Assembly (NCBI RefSeq): GCF_947500405.1
Contig: NZ_CANMRY010000002.1
Coordinates: 310,001 to 374,000, forward strand
Reading direction: 5' to 3'
From: an uncultured Maribacter sp.
Lineage (GTDB): Bacteria; Bacteroidota; Bacteroidia; Flavobacteriales; Flavobacteriaceae
Length of the DNA: 64,000 nucleotides
Part shown: positions 25,049 to 34,877 of the stretch, one piece after another
Layout of the letters: each line of letters opens with the position of its first letter
Numbering within the stretch: position 1 is the stretch's first letter
Position numbers and translations under genes: made by a program
The notes under the pieces: model-generated
What the model saw: only the letters and a program-made list of their open reading frames with translations
What the model was told of the DNA's origin: nothing
The model's database searches: none

Positions 25049-25798
25049 TTCAATAGAAATTAACTCTATATCAAAAATTAAAGCAGAATAAGGAGGTATA
25101 GAAGCTCCAGCTCCTCTTTGCCCATATGCAATATCTTGCGGAATAAATACTTTCCATTTAGAGCCCGCTGGCATTAATTGTAAAGCCTCTGTCCATCCTG
25201 GTATAACTTGCGATACCCCAAAAACAACTGGTTCTCCTCTTTCTATAGAACTATCAAAAACTTTACCGTCTATTAATTTACCTTCGTAATGTACCTTAAC
25301 TTTATCTGTAGCTACAGGTTTTGCTCCACTGCCTTCTTTAATAACTTCATATTGTAAGCCACTTTCCGTAGTAACTATTCCTGTTCTTTTAGCATTTTCA
25401 GCTAAAAAAAGCTCTCCTGCCTTACTTAATTCTTTTGCTTTCCTTTCTTGTATTTCCTGAATAGTATTTTGTACTTCAGAACGGGCTTCATGTGAAGCTA
25501 TTTTTTCTTTTCCGTTAATGGCATCTTCTAACGCTACAGCAAAAATAGTATACGCTAAAGAATCTATCCCCAAAGCTTTTAAGTTAGAACCTATTTCTAC
25601 TCCAAAAGCATAACTAAACTTATGAAGGCTATCTTCTAAATTTACACTCTTAGATTTTTTAATTTCTTGAAGTTGAGATTTTAAATCACTAGCTTCTATC
25701 TTTAACTTTGCAACTTCAGCAATTAAATCTTTCTTTTTTTGGCCATAACTATTGCTACCCACAAGTAGTAATATAGCAACAAGGATAAAATTCTTCAT
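25043..25798 (-). CDS. FKBP-type peptidyl-prolyl cis-trans isomerase
   Basis: Exported prolyl isomerase/chaperone of the FkpA/Mip type. The 251 residues have a signal peptide (MKNFILVAILLLVGSNSYGQ), a helical dimerisation part (about 30-130, DLIAEVAKLKIEASDLKSQL and HKFSYAFGVEIGSNLKALGI), then an FKBP domain with VKVHYEGKLIDGKVFDSSIE, FGVSQVIPGWTEALQLMPAG and YGQRGAGASIPPYSALIFDI. Likely periplasmic. The stop codon lies inside the end of repeat copy B. Confidence 0.93.
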   Translation of the reverse strand: MKNFILVAILLLVGSNSYGQKKKDLIAEVAKLKIEASDLKSQLQEIKKSKSVNLEDSLHKFSYAFGVEIGSNLKALGIDSLAYTIFAVALEDAINGKEKIASHEARSEVQNTIQEIQERKAKELSKAGELFLAENAKRTGIVTTESGLQYEVIKEGSGAKPVATDKVKVHYEGKLIDGKVFDSSIERGEPVVFGVSQVIPGWTEALQLMPAGSKWKVFIPQDIAYGQRGAGASIPPYSALIFDIELISIEK

Positions 25799-25877
25799 TT
25801 TTATAGTTTATTTTGATGCGAAAATAGTTAAAATTAAAAAGCAGAAAATACTACTGACATATATTTAATAAAAAAGC

Positions 25878-25901
25878 AAAACAAACCTAATAGTTTGTTT
25901 T
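25878..25901 (-). terminator. Terminator downstream of dprA
   Basis: Stem AAAACAAAC / GTTTGTTTT with loop CTAATA; on the minus strand it is followed by GC and a T tract (plus-strand A run 25871-25875). It lies about 130 bases past the dprA stop, in a 232-base gap that otherwise holds nothing I recognise. Confidence 0.65.
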
Positions 25902-26030
25902 AAAAAGTAGGTAGAATACTATTTTAAAGAAGATACTAGATTTTCTGTCGTTGTTTATCCATATAAAGCACCTAAAAGCATCAGAATACCACTAAGGTGA
26001 GATATAAAAGACTGTTTAGTTTGTAAAAAT

Positions 26031-27134
26031 CTAAATAGCCTCAAATAGTTTTCCTGGTAGCGGCCTAATAACTCCTTTCATTTCCATATTTAGTAATGTA
26101 GAGGATGCTCTATACACAGGAATGTTGCATTGCAGTGCTATAGTATCTAAAAGTTGTTTTCCTTCCTTTTGTAAGTAGTTATAAATTGCTTGTTCTTTAT
26201 CTTCTAATTCTACAAAAAGCTGTTTTTGTACCATTGGCGTAGGCTTTTGCTCTACCTCCCAATCTAATAAATAAATTAAATCTTCGGCAGAGGTTAACAT
26301 ATGTGCCTTTTGTTGTTTTATAAGGTTATTACAGCCCAAGCTATATTTATCTTTTGCTCTTCCTGGAACTGCAAAAACATCTCTATTATAACTATGAGCA
26401 ATATCTGCAGTAACTAAACTACCCCCTTTTTCTGCAGATTCTATTACAACTGTAGCCTCTGTCATACCAGCAATTATTCTATTTCTTTTTAAAAAATTCT
26501 CTCTTTCAGGATTGCTACTACTCCAAAACTCTGTTAAGAACCCGCCATTTTTTTCTACCTCAGGAGCAAAACTAGCATGCTTTTTTGGGTAAATTTGATT
26601 TAGTCCATGCGCTAAACAACCAATAGTTTGTAAACCGTGTTTTACTGCTTCTTTTTGTACACAAATATCTACTCCATAAGCAAACCCGCTAACAATTATA
26701 GGATCTAATGGCGCAATTTTTTCTATAAACTCTTCGCAAAAAGCGGTACCATAACTAGTAATATTTCTTGTGCCAACTACGCTAATGATTTTTTTGTTTT
26801 CAAGGTCTATTTTTCCTCTTTTAAATAAAAGAATTGGGCTATCTATACAGTGTTTTAAATAGGAAGGATAATCGGGGTTCATAAAATAGCTATATTCCAG
26901 ATTGTTGCGCTTTATATACGCCATTTCATCCTCTGCAGCTTCCAAGTGTTCTGCATCAAATATACCCTTTAATGTATGCGTACCTACACCATCAATTTTT
27001 AGTAAATTTTGCAATTTTTCTTCAAAAATGGCCTCTGGACTCTCGCAATGCGCAATTAATTTTTTGGCTGTGATGTCTCCAATATTGGGCACTCTTTGCA
27101 ATCTTAAGACCGCAATTAATTCAGTTGTAGTCAT
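26031..27134 (-). CDS. dprA: DNA-processing protein DprA
   Basis: Loads RecA on incoming single-stranded DNA during natural transformation. The 367 residues show an N-terminal SAM/HhH-like part (about 1-65), the Rossmann-like DprA fold (ISVVGTRNITSYGTAFCEEF, IVSGFAYGVDICVQKEAVKH, GCLAHGLNQIYPKKH, VIESAEKGGSLVTADIAHSY, FAVPGRAKDKYSLGCNNLI) and a C-terminal winged helix (about 305-367). It is divergent from the HU/SPOR gene. Presence of dprA alone does not prove competence. Confidence 0.95.
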   Translation of the reverse strand: MTTTELIAVLRLQRVPNIGDITAKKLIAHCESPEAIFEEKLQNLLKIDGVGTHTLKGIFDAEHLEAAEDEMAYIKRNNLEYSYFMNPDYPSYLKHCIDSPILLFKRGKIDLENKKIISVVGTRNITSYGTAFCEEFIEKIAPLDPIIVSGFAYGVDICVQKEAVKHGLQTIGCLAHGLNQIYPKKHASFAPEVEKNGGFLTEFWSSSNPERENFLKRNRIIAGMTEATVVIESAEKGGSLVTADIAHSYNRDVFAVPGRAKDKYSLGCNNLIKQQKAHMLTSAEDLIYLLDWEVEQKPTPMVQKQLFVELEDKEQAIYNYLQKEGKQLLDTIALQCNIPVYRASSTLLNMEMKGVIRPLPGKLFEAI

Positions 27135-27238
27135 TTATAATTAATGGTTAGTTATTCACAAAATACCGAAAATATAATGTTAATAAAAAGTTATGAGAAG
27201 AGTTTCCATAAATCTATTTTTTTACAATCTTTGTAGGG

Positions 27239-28216
27239 ATGGTATTAGAACACTATATAAGCGATTTATTATACAGGTATAACTGTGTGGCAGTTCCAAA
27301 TTTTGGAGCTTTTTTAACTCAAAAAAGAAATGCCAAATTGGTAGAGGAAAGTAATACTTTTTATCCGCCAACTAAAGAGATTTCATTTAATAGACAGTTA
27401 ACCACTAATGATGGTTTATTGGTTTCATACATTGCTGAGGTGGAAAAATCTACATACGAAGCTGTTCTTACTAAAATTGAAGCTGTAGTTACAGAATGGA
27501 CAGAAGAGCTTACAAATAACAAGACACTTTTCCTTGAAAATATTGGTGAACTAACTTTAAACACTGAAGAAAAAATTCAATTTAAACCATTAGAGAAAGT
27601 AAATTATTTAACTAGTTCTTTTGGTCTTACATCTTTTAACTCTGCATCTATAACAAGAGAGGTTTTAAAAGAAGAGGTAGAGCTGTTAGAAGAGACTATT
27701 CCTTTTATTATTACTCCTGAAAAAAGAGAAACAACTTCTTTTAGACCATATTTAAAATATGCTGCAATATTTTTACTTGCATTATCTACAGGATTAACCG
27801 CTTATAGAGGGTACAAACAATCTGAAACTACGAAACAATTAGTACAACAAGAAGCACAAGAAAGAGTTTCTAAACACATACAAGAAGCTACATTTTTTGA
27901 ATCTTCTCCACTAGAGTTGCCTTCTATTACCTTAAATGCAACTACTGCTATTAAGAATGCTATACATGGTGATTCTGACAAAAACCAAACGGTACATTAT
28001 ATAGTTGCTGGTGCATTTAGATACAAAACTAATGCAGAGAAAAAAATAAGACAGCTAAAAAGACGTGGTTATAATGCTTCTTATTTTGGCACAAATACAC
28101 ATGGTCTACACATGGTATCTTATGATCATTTTACAGATACAGAAAAAGCTTTAGAAACATTAAAACAAGTAAAGCGTAGCCACTCTAAAGATGCTTGGTT
28201 ATTTTCTGCTAGATAG
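27239..28216 (+). CDS. HU-CCDC81 and SPOR domain protein
   Basis: A 325-residue bitopic membrane protein. Residues 1-130 match the bacterial HU-CCDC81 domain pair (LEHYISDLLYRYNCVAVPNF, then GAFLTQKRNAKLVE), which is cytoplasmic; residues 171-190 form one TM helix (YLKYAAIFLLALSTGLTAYR). Residues 251-325 are a SPOR domain (TVHYIVAGAFRYKTNAEKKI, then RQLKRRGYNASYF), which binds denuded septal peptidoglycan. It may connect a cytoplasmic DNA- or filament-binding fold with the division site, a combination characteristic of Bacteroidota. ATG at 27239. Confidence 0.88.
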   Translation: MVLEHYISDLLYRYNCVAVPNFGAFLTQKRNAKLVEESNTFYPPTKEISFNRQLTTNDGLLVSYIAEVEKSTYEAVLTKIEAVVTEWTEELTNNKTLFLENIGELTLNTEEKIQFKPLEKVNYLTSSFGLTSFNSASITREVLKEEVELLEETIPFIITPEKRETTSFRPYLKYAAIFLLALSTGLTAYRGYKQSETTKQLVQQEAQERVSKHIQEATFFESSPLELPSITLNATTAIKNAIHGDSDKNQTVHYIVAGAFRYKTNAEKKIRQLKRRGYNASYFGTNTHGLHMVSYDHFTDTEKALETLKQVKRSHSKDAWLFSAR

Positions 28217-28325
28217 TAACAATTCTTTCTTTTTTACAAACAAAATCAGCTTTTTAAAACCTATTTTGGTTATAAAAATTAATATGCAAGCTCATTAGAA
28301 GACTGTATCTTTATAAAAAAAATAC

Positions 28326-28841
28326 ATGCAAACAAAAACACCTAGCGCATCCATCACTTATAATACAGATATGGTTCTCCCAAGTGAAACGAACGCCTTA
28401 AATAATTTATTTGGTGGCGAATTACTAGCCCGTATGGATAGAGCGGCAAGTATTGCTGCCGGACGTCATAGTGGTCATGTAACAGTAACTGCGTCTGTGA
28501 ACCATGTTGCTTTTAACAAATCAGTTCCTTTGGGAAGTATTTTAGCAATAGAAGCTAAGGTTTCTAGAGCATTTACTACATCTATGGAAGTTTACATAGA
28601 TGTTTGGCTAGAAGACCGTTCTAATGGTACACGAATAAAAGCTAATGAAGCTATTTATACTTTTGTTGCTGTTGACGAAACAGGAAAGCCTACTAAAGTA
28701 CCCCAACTTATTCCAGAAACAGAACTTGAAAAGGAGCGTTTTAATGGTGCTTTACGAAGAAAACAACTTAGCCTTGTGCTAGCAGGTAAAATGAAGCCAA
28801 AAGAAGCTACAGAGCTTAGAGCTTTGTTTATGGACGCATAA
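28326..28841 (+). CDS. Acyl-CoA thioesterase (hotdog fold)
   Basis: Hydrolyses acyl-CoA to free acid and CoA. The 171 residues show the YciA/BACH-type pattern: MVLPSETNALNNLFGGELLA, RMDRAASIAAGRHSGHVTVT (with the conserved Asp) and NHVAFNKSVPLGSILAIEAK. The C-terminal part is PETELEKERFNGALRRKQL. Single hotdog domain, normal length. It is convergent with the hydrolase-OsmC gene, 6 bases apart. Confidence 0.9.
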   Translation: MQTKTPSASITYNTDMVLPSETNALNNLFGGELLARMDRAASIAAGRHSGHVTVTASVNHVAFNKSVPLGSILAIEAKVSRAFTTSMEVYIDVWLEDRSNGTRIKANEAIYTFVAVDETGKPTKVPQLIPETELEKERFNGALRRKQLSLVLAGKMKPKEATELRALFMDA

Positions 28842-28847
28842 TTTTAG

Positions 28848-30068
28848 TTATCCTAAAACTGTAGTGTTTATAATAACTTCATTTTGCAGTGTTTTATGTA
28901 CTGGACATTTGGCAGCAATTTCTTTTAGCCTAAGAATTTGAGTTTCCTCTAAATTACCAACAAACTTTAGTTTCTTTTCCAAATAATCAAAACGTGTAGG
29001 TTTATCTAACGCTATTCCTAAATCATCACTATGTTTTTTAGAATAAGTAATGTAAACAAACACTTCCTGTAAATCCCATTTCTTACGCTCAGCATACATT
29101 TTTAATGTCATAACCGTACAAGCAGCCAAACCAGCACTTAGAAAATCGTATGGAGATGGACCAAAATCGTCCCCACCAACACTCTCTGGCTCATCTGCAA
29201 TAAAAGAATGTTTTTTTGTTTGAATAGAAGTTGTAAAATTATCTTCTATCAAATTTAAATACCCAACAAGCTGTTCTCCTTCTGTAGAAATCATTTCATT
29301 TTCTTTTACAGGAAAATAACGTTGCGCCCATGTACCAATTATACTACCAACATACAAACTATCTTTAGTATTTGTTAATAAATGGTCTGCACCGTCTAAG
29401 CTAATAAAACTTTTAGGATGGCGTGCATTATGATAAATTTGCTGTGCATTATCTACTCCAACTATAGTATCTGTAGGAGAATGCATTACCAAAATAGGCT
29501 TGCGTAAATTTTTTGTTATTTCTGGTAAATTTGTTTTTTTAAAGTTATCTACAAACTCCTGATTAATAATAAAAGGCCTTCCTCCTATATGTACTTTAAC
29601 CTCTCCCTTTTCTTTAATTTCTTCTGGATCATGAGAAAATAAATGAGTTACATGCTCCACAGTTGCAGGCGCACCAATAGTAGCTACTGCTTTAATATTT
29701 TCTAATTTGCTTGCCGCAACAAGTACTGCTGCACCTCCCAAAGAATGACCAACTAGTAAACTTGGCTCCTTGTACTCCTTTGTTATAAAAGAATTTACAG
29801 CTAAGAGGTCTTCTACATTTGCAGAAAAATGACTGTCGGCAAAATCTCCTTCGCTCCTACCCAAGCCCGTAAAATCGAACCGAATAACACCAAAACCCTG
29901 ATTGGTTAAAGCTCTACTAATATTCTTTACCGCACTTAACGTACTATTACAAGAAAAGCAATGTGCAAAAATGGCATAATTACTAGGTTTTTGGTTTGCA
30001 GGTAATTCAAGATGTGCTTGTAATTTAAAACCTTTATGATTTACTATATGGAGTTTTATGCTTTTCAT
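28848..30068 (-). CDS. Bifunctional alpha/beta hydrolase - OsmC family protein
   Basis: A natural fusion of 406 residues. Residues 1-250 are an alpha/beta hydrolase with nucleophile elbow Gly107-His-Ser109-Leu-Gly-Gly, oxyanion region AHCFSCN, and late Asp/His region SPTDTIVGVDNAQQIY ... DGADHLL. Residues 265-406 are an OsmC/Ohr-like domain with peroxidatic Cys in GLAACTVMTLKMYAER and resolving Cys in KCPVHKTLQNEVI. OsmC proteins reduce organic hydroperoxides. The pairing recurs in many bacteria; the hydrolase substrate is unknown. Confidence 0.92.
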   Translation of the reverse strand: MKSIKLHIVNHKGFKLQAHLELPANQKPSNYAIFAHCFSCNSTLSAVKNISRALTNQGFGVIRFDFTGLGRSEGDFADSHFSANVEDLLAVNSFITKEYKEPSLLVGHSLGGAAVLVAASKLENIKAVATIGAPATVEHVTHLFSHDPEEIKEKGEVKVHIGGRPFIINQEFVDNFKKTNLPEITKNLRKPILVMHSPTDTIVGVDNAQQIYHNARHPKSFISLDGADHLLTNTKDSLYVGSIIGTWAQRYFPVKENEMISTEGEQLVGYLNLIEDNFTTSIQTKKHSFIADEPESVGGDDFGPSPYDFLSAGLAACTVMTLKMYAERKKWDLQEVFVYITYSKKHSDDLGIALDKPTRFDYLEKKLKFVGNLEETQILRLKEIAAKCPVHKTLQNEVIINTTVLG

Positions 30069-30137
30069 AATTCTTTATACTTTACTTAGGAATTAGGTAG
30101 TCGTAAAAAGAAAATAAAAATTACGAAATAAAGAGAC

Positions 30138-31373
30138 TTATAATTGATACACCCACTCCTCTGGGTTTAACCTAGCGGTATCTTGGTATAGGTAAAATTT
30201 AAGACGTGTTTGCCCATTTGACCGATTAGTATAAATACTGCCAAGTTCTTGTTTTGCAGTTACCTTATCGCCCTTTTTTACATATAATTCCGACAAATTA
30301 TAATACGTACTTATAAAATTACCATGTTTTATTTGTACTCCTTTATTACCACCAGGAACCGCAAGTATTGCAATAACTTCTCCTTCAAAAATGGACCTTG
30401 CTTTAGCCCCTTCATCTGTAGCTATAATTACACCATTACTTTGGTGTTTTATACCAGGGTATACTGCATCTTTATAAATTCCAAAACCTTGACTTTTAAT
30501 TCCTTTCTCTACAGGCCAAATAAGTTTTCCTTTATTTGCAGAAAAATTATTAGCAACCGTAGTTGCTTCTGGTGTTAGTACAAATTTAGCAGAAGAGCTC
30601 TTTGCTTTTTTTCCTATTTTTTTATTAGACGCAAGAATAGCTTTACGTATTAAGCTTTCTATTTGTTTATCTATCTTACGGGCTTCTTTTTTCTTCTTAT
30701 TTATAACACTAGTATACTTACTTTCATTTTTTCTAATACTACTAAGAAGTTCTTTCTGCGCTTTTATTTCTCCAAAAAGTTTGTTTTTAGCTTTTCTGTT
30801 TTGAGCAATTAAAACTTCTTTTACCTTTCGCTCTTCATTTAGATCTTTATTCAGCAATGCCAATTCTTCAGTTTTAGCAGCTATTTGCAACCCTTGTTCT
30901 TTACGGTATTCTGTATACTGTTGCATATACTGTAAACGCTTAAAAGCTTGATAAAAATTAGTAGAAGACAACAAAAACAATATTCTACTTTGTTGGGATT
31001 TATTTTGATAGGACTTCTGAATCATTGAAGCATAAGCATCCTTAACCTCTTTTAATTCTTTATTTAGTTTAGAAATGCTTCTAATATTAGCGTTAATCTT
31101 GCGATTTAGTAAGTTAGATTGCTGGTTTGTAACACGTATTAGTTGCTGGCGAACGCTTATTTTTTTATCCAAAGCTTCCATCTGGTCCAAGACATTCCCT
31201 TTTTCTTTTTTCTCAGCAAAAAGCAATCTATTTATATCTAATATCTCTTTTTGTAGTTTTTCTCTTTTTGCTTCTAAAGATTTTTGTTCATTAGTTTGCC
31301 CATAAGTTATGGTAACTGAACTAACAGTTATTATAACAACTAAAATTAGTTTTAAAAAGAATTTATTTTCCAT
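30138..31373 (-). CDS. EnvC-like murein hydrolase activator (degenerate M23 domain)
   Basis: Periplasmic 411-residue protein with a signal peptide (to about TYGQ), a long coiled coil (about 28-260, Lys/Glu/Gln-rich) and a C-terminal LytM/M23 fold (about 285-411). The zinc ligands of active M23 enzymes look lost: the H-x(n)-D motif reads IKHQSNGVIIAT (no Asp), and the final HxH position reads LKFYLYQ. This matches the non-catalytic EnvC type, which activates amidases at the septum. It overlaps the DUF4292 gene by 11 bases; the TPR gene lies just upstream of that. Confidence 0.9.
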   Translation of the reverse strand: MENKFFLKLILVVIITVSSVTITYGQTNEQKSLEAKREKLQKEILDINRLLFAEKKEKGNVLDQMEALDKKISVRQQLIRVTNQQSNLLNRKINANIRSISKLNKELKEVKDAYASMIQKSYQNKSQQSRILFLLSSTNFYQAFKRLQYMQQYTEYRKEQGLQIAAKTEELALLNKDLNEERKVKEVLIAQNRKAKNKLFGEIKAQKELLSSIRKNESKYTSVINKKKKEARKIDKQIESLIRKAILASNKKIGKKAKSSSAKFVLTPEATTVANNFSANKGKLIWPVEKGIKSQGFGIYKDAVYPGIKHQSNGVIIATDEGAKARSIFEGEVIAILAVPGGNKGVQIKHGNFISTYYNLSELYVKKGDKVTAKQELGSIYTNRSNGQTRLKFYLYQDTARLNPEEWVYQL

Positions 31374-32160
31374 TATTCTTTAATACAATCTCATCAAAAC
31401 CTTTTGGTATTTTATATGGAAAATTCAGATTTTTATTAAACTCCATATTCCTATATTCTAAATTTATAGTATTGGTTATTTCCTTATCTATTGCAGTAAT
31501 AACTACCGTATTTGGAAACACCTTATTTTCTATTTTTTGATAATTTTTATAATCAATCTCTAATACTCTTTTCTTTAAAGGTTGTGAGAGTTGTTGCGTA
31601 GCTATTTTAAAATTAGTGGGTTCTATTGTAAAAAGGGTTTTAAATAATTCTCCTGTTTTACGTGGTTTTAACTGGTAGTTTTTAGCTGCTATAGAAGCAT
31701 TGTATTTTTCCTTGCGCAAATCAAAAATTGCTTGCCCAAGGAGTAAATCTTGTACTTTTTCAAAATTTAATTCAGTTCCCAATAAGTTGCTTAAATAAGA
31801 AAAATTACCATCAAAATACTCATTCTGCAATTTGTTATAGAAAGATACTCTATTTGGTGTAATATATACTTTTACCATGCCTAATGGAGCACTCATCCAA
31901 ATGGCCTTGTCCTTTTGCATACGCAAACTAACCGATACTCCTTGGGAAGATTCCCCGTCTGAATAGTTAATTTTCATTTTTCCGCTTAACGTATTAAAAT
32001 CTAAATGGTTTTGGTAATGTGTTTTTATAATAGCCTTAGCAGAAAGATTTTCATTTATACCACCATCTATAACTACTTTATTGGTTTTACAGGAAGAAAC
32101 AAATAGAAAACCAATACTTAATATAGCATATTTAATAAATTGTTTTGTGGAATGCATCAT
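31363..32160 (-). CDS. DUF4292 lipoprotein
   Basis: A 265-residue lipoprotein (signal MMHSTKQFIKYAILSIGFLF ending VSSC, then KTNKVV). The mature part, rich in beta strands (LDFNTLSGKMKINYSDGE, LRMQKDKAIWMSAPLGMVKV, YITPNRVSFYNKLQNEYFDG), is the LolA/LolB-like fold of DUF4292. A role in lipoprotein or outer-membrane transport is possible but unproven. It overlaps envC-like by 11 bases and follows the TPR gene after 3 bases, a conserved flavobacterial trio. Confidence 0.85.
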   Translation of the reverse strand: MMHSTKQFIKYAILSIGFLFVSSCKTNKVVIDGGINENLSAKAIIKTHYQNHLDFNTLSGKMKINYSDGESSQGVSVSLRMQKDKAIWMSAPLGMVKVYITPNRVSFYNKLQNEYFDGNFSYLSNLLGTELNFEKVQDLLLGQAIFDLRKEKYNASIAAKNYQLKPRKTGELFKTLFTIEPTNFKIATQQLSQPLKKRVLEIDYKNYQKIENKVFPNTVVITAIDKEITNTINLEYRNMEFNKNLNFPYKIPKGFDEIVLKNNGK

Positions 32161-32163
32161 ACT

Positions 32164-33117
32164 TTAAAAACCAGGTTTTATCTTACGAAGATACATATTT
32201 GCTCTAGAAGTTTGGTGTAATCCTGTATAGGCATTTGCCATTTCTTTATAAATTTTGTTTGCTAGTGAAATATCCTCTATTAAATAATCTAAAGAAGCTT
32301 CTAAAGTAGTGAGGGCTTCTCTATATTTTTTGTTTTGATTTAAAGCTAACCCTTGTGCATAGTAAAAATAAGGCTGCAAAGGATATTGCTCTAGCGCTTC
32401 TTTAGAAATTTGCTTTACCAATGCATAAGCTTCTATACGTATTAAACCCTGAAGTCTTGTTTTATAGGATTGCGCAGCGTTGTCTCTATTATTTGAAGTT
32501 TTTGTAATAGTATTAGAAGTAGAATAGGAAACTGTTGTTATTTCTGATTCTTGTTTTTTTAAATCGTCTTTAATTTTAGAATATAATACTTGTGTCTTAT
32601 CTGTTCTTTTTAGTTCTTCTAAAACCGCTAATGCTTCCTTATAATTTGCCTGCTTATAATAAATATAACTTAGGTTTTCTCTAAGTTTTAAATTACTATA
32701 TGGAACCTCTTTAGTAATATTATTTAAAGAATTTCCCTGTAATTGCAAGGCTTTAACTAGCGTATTTAGATACCACATATTCTCTGGCTCGTTATTTAAC
32801 GCTTCTAATGCATAATTTTTAGCATTTATGTATTGTTTGTCTAACAAATAAACTTTTGCTAGCTCATGGCTCACAACTGTATTATTAGGCTCTTTAGACT
32901 TGCATTTTAGAAAGTGGTTAATTGCTTTATCATAATTTTCTATCCCTTTTTGCTTTAATCCTTCAAAAAACTCTTCTTGAAAATCGTCAGAATAGGCTTC
33001 TAGAAAAACTGCTGCACTTTCTTCAATGTCTATTTTATCTTCTTGAGCTAACACAGAAATAAACAGTAAGAAACATGCTAAATGCAACACAATTTTTAAA
33101 CGATTTCTAATTTTCAT
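32164..33117 (-). CDS. Tetratricopeptide repeat protein, secreted
   Basis: A 317-residue protein with a signal peptide (MKIRNRLKIVLHLACFLLFI ending SVLAQ) and TPR-like helices: GIENYDKAINHFLKCKSKEP, NAKNYALEALNNEPENMWYL, ANYKEALAVLEELKRTDK and NKKYREALTTLEASLDYLI. The ATG at 33117 is preferred to one six codons earlier because it gives the better signal peptide. Likely periplasmic scaffold. It starts the TPR-DUF4292-EnvC operon. Confidence 0.85.
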   Translation of the reverse strand: MKIRNRLKIVLHLACFLLFISVLAQEDKIDIEESAAVFLEAYSDDFQEEFFEGLKQKGIENYDKAINHFLKCKSKEPNNTVVSHELAKVYLLDKQYINAKNYALEALNNEPENMWYLNTLVKALQLQGNSLNNITKEVPYSNLKLRENLSYIYYKQANYKEALAVLEELKRTDKTQVLYSKIKDDLKKQESEITTVSYSTSNTITKTSNNRDNAAQSYKTRLQGLIRIEAYALVKQISKEALEQYPLQPYFYYAQGLALNQNKKYREALTTLEASLDYLIEDISLANKIYKEMANAYTGLHQTSRANMYLRKIKPGF

Positions 33118-33245
33118 TGGAATGTTTTTTAGCAAAGAGAAGAGTTTTTAATCCTTGTAAGCTACTAAATTAGTATAAAACTTGAATATTTCTAAAAAGA
33201 TGGGCTTACTATAACAAGGAATTAACAGGAACTAAAAAACAAAAA

Positions 33246-33290
33246 AGTTTAAATCCCATCTTAAAATATTTAGATAGGATTTAAACTGCA
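33246..33290 (-). terminator. Terminator after the sugar nucleotidyltransferase gene
   Basis: A long near-perfect stem (AGTTTAAATCC..ATCT / AGAT..GGATTTAAACT) followed on the minus strand by a T tract (plus-strand A run at 33237-33245). It begins a few bases past the stop at 33295. Confidence 0.85.
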
Positions 33291-33294
33291 AAAA

Positions 33295-34311
33295 CTATTC
33301 CAAGACAGAATAATCTCCGATACTAATACTTTCAAAATTACCATTAAATTTAGCATGGTTACCAATCATAGCATTATCTAAATTTGCATTAGTAATCGTA
33401 GTGTTTGTTTGTATTAAACTATTTTTAATTGTAGAGTTTTCTATTACAGAATTATCCCCAATAGAAACAAAAGGCCCAACTGTGGTGTCTTTTAAAACTA
33501 CATTTTTACCTATATAACAAGGTTCTATAATATTTGCGTTTTCTAATTGTACAGAGTTAGAGATTAATTCTTCTCCGTCTGCCTCTAAAAAGCCTAACAT
33601 TCTTTGGTTAGTTTCTATCGTAATTTTTTTATTACCACAATCCATCCATTCATCAACAGTACCTGTTTTAAAAATCTTCCCATCAGCCATCATGCGTTTA
33701 ATACCATCATTTATTTGATATTCTCCGCCGTTCATAATATTCTCATCTAAAATTTCTTGTAATTTTCCTTTTAAAACTGCAACATCTTTAAAGTAGTATA
33801 TACCAATTACTGCTTGGTCGCTAACAAAAAATTCTGGCTTTTCTACAAGCTCTACAATTTCATTTTTATCATTAAGTTTAACAACGCCATATGCTTCTGG
33901 GTTTTCTACTTTCTTAGTCCAAATAACACTATCTGCTGTTGGGTCTAAATCAAACTCTGCTCTAATTAAAGTATCTGCATACGCAATTACTGCTGGGCCA
34001 GATAAAGAAGGTTCTGCACACATAATTGCATGTCCTGTTCCTAATGGTTTATCTTGCCTGTAGATAGATGCTTTTGCTCCTAAGCTTTCTGCTAATTCTT
34101 TTAAACTAGCAATTACATCATCACCAAACCAAGCTGGATCACCTAAAACAAAAGCAATTTCTTCAATTTGTTGTTTTAAAACTTTAGCAATATCACTAAC
34201 TAAACGATTCACTATTGGTTTTCCTGCAACCGGAATTAATGGTTTAGGAACGGTTAAAGAATGTGGTCTTAGTCGCGAGCCTCTACCCGCCATTGGAACT
34301 ATTATTTTCAT
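33295..34311 (-). CDS. Sugar-phosphate nucleotidyltransferase with left-handed beta-helix tail
   Basis: Makes an NDP-sugar from a sugar-1-phosphate. The 338 residues have an N-terminal nucleotidyltransferase domain with signature MAGRGSRLRPHSLTVPKPLI and PVAGKP, the sugar-binding GTGHAIMCAEPSL and VEKPEFFVSDQAVIGIYYF. From about 255 a hexapeptide-type tail follows (NANIIEPCYIGKNVVLKD, TTVGPFVSIGDNSVIENSTI). Closest types are glucose-1-phosphate thymidylyltransferase-like and GlmU-like enzymes; the sugar cannot be fixed. It lies downstream of dut and the flippase on the same strand. Confidence 0.88.
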   Translation of the reverse strand: MKIIVPMAGRGSRLRPHSLTVPKPLIPVAGKPIVNRLVSDIAKVLKQQIEEIAFVLGDPAWFGDDVIASLKELAESLGAKASIYRQDKPLGTGHAIMCAEPSLSGPAVIAYADTLIRAEFDLDPTADSVIWTKKVENPEAYGVVKLNDKNEIVELVEKPEFFVSDQAVIGIYYFKDVAVLKGKLQEILDENIMNGGEYQINDGIKRMMADGKIFKTGTVDEWMDCGNKKITIETNQRMLGFLEADGEELISNSVQLENANIIEPCYIGKNVVLKDTTVGPFVSIGDNSVIENSTIKNSLIQTNTTITNANLDNAMIGNHAKFNGNFESISIGDYSVLE

Positions 34312-34442
34312 ACTTATTTTCCGCGAGGCGGATATCTATTAATGGTTAAACTTAATTCCTGCAAAGGCAGAAATCTCTTTACGCCTAGTACAACGTAAAA
34401 ATATCTTAATTATTAGGGTTTAGCTTTAAGCTAATCTTATAT

Positions 34443-34877
34443 TTATTTTACGCCAGTGCTACCAAATCCGCCTTCGCCTCTAGCTGTTGAAGATAACTCG
34501 TTAACAGAAACCCACTCTGCTCTTTCATGTTTAGCTATTACCAATTGTGCAATACGCTCTCCGTTTTCTATTACAAATGCGTCGTTAGATAAATTAACTA
34601 ATATTACTCCTATTTCTCCACGGTAATCTGCATCTATAGTACCAGGTGCATTAAGCACGGTAATGCCTTTTTTAGCAGCTAAGCCACTTCTTGGTCTTAC
34701 TTGTGCCTCAAAACCAACAGGAAGCTCTATAAATAATCCTGTTTTTACAATGGTTCTTCCCATTGGTTCTAATGTAATAGCTTCTTGAATATTAGCTCTT
34801 AAATCCATACCAGCAGATGCGCCAGTTTCGTAATGCGGTAAATCGTGAGACGATTTATTAATTATTTTTATTTCCAT
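34443..34877 (-). CDS. dut: dUTP diphosphatase
   Basis: Hydrolyses dUTP to dUMP, keeping uracil out of DNA. The 144 residues contain the five trimeric dUTPase motifs, among them [44 protein letters not shown] and C-terminal [10 protein letters not shown]. Length is normal. Its start overlaps the end of the flippase gene by 20 bases. Confidence 0.96.
   Translation of the reverse strand: MEIKIINKSSHDLPHYETGASAGMDLRANIQEAITLEPMGRTIVKTGLFIELPVGFEAQVRPRSGLAAKKGITVLNAPGTIDADYRGEIGVILVNLSNDAFVIENGERIAQLVIAKHERAEWVSVNELSSTARGEGGFGSTGVK

Noticed and set aside
25881-25898. Palindrome ACAAAC-N6-GTTTGT as a TetR operator
   Set aside because: It lies downstream of dprA and is followed by a T tract on the minus strand, so a terminator explains it.
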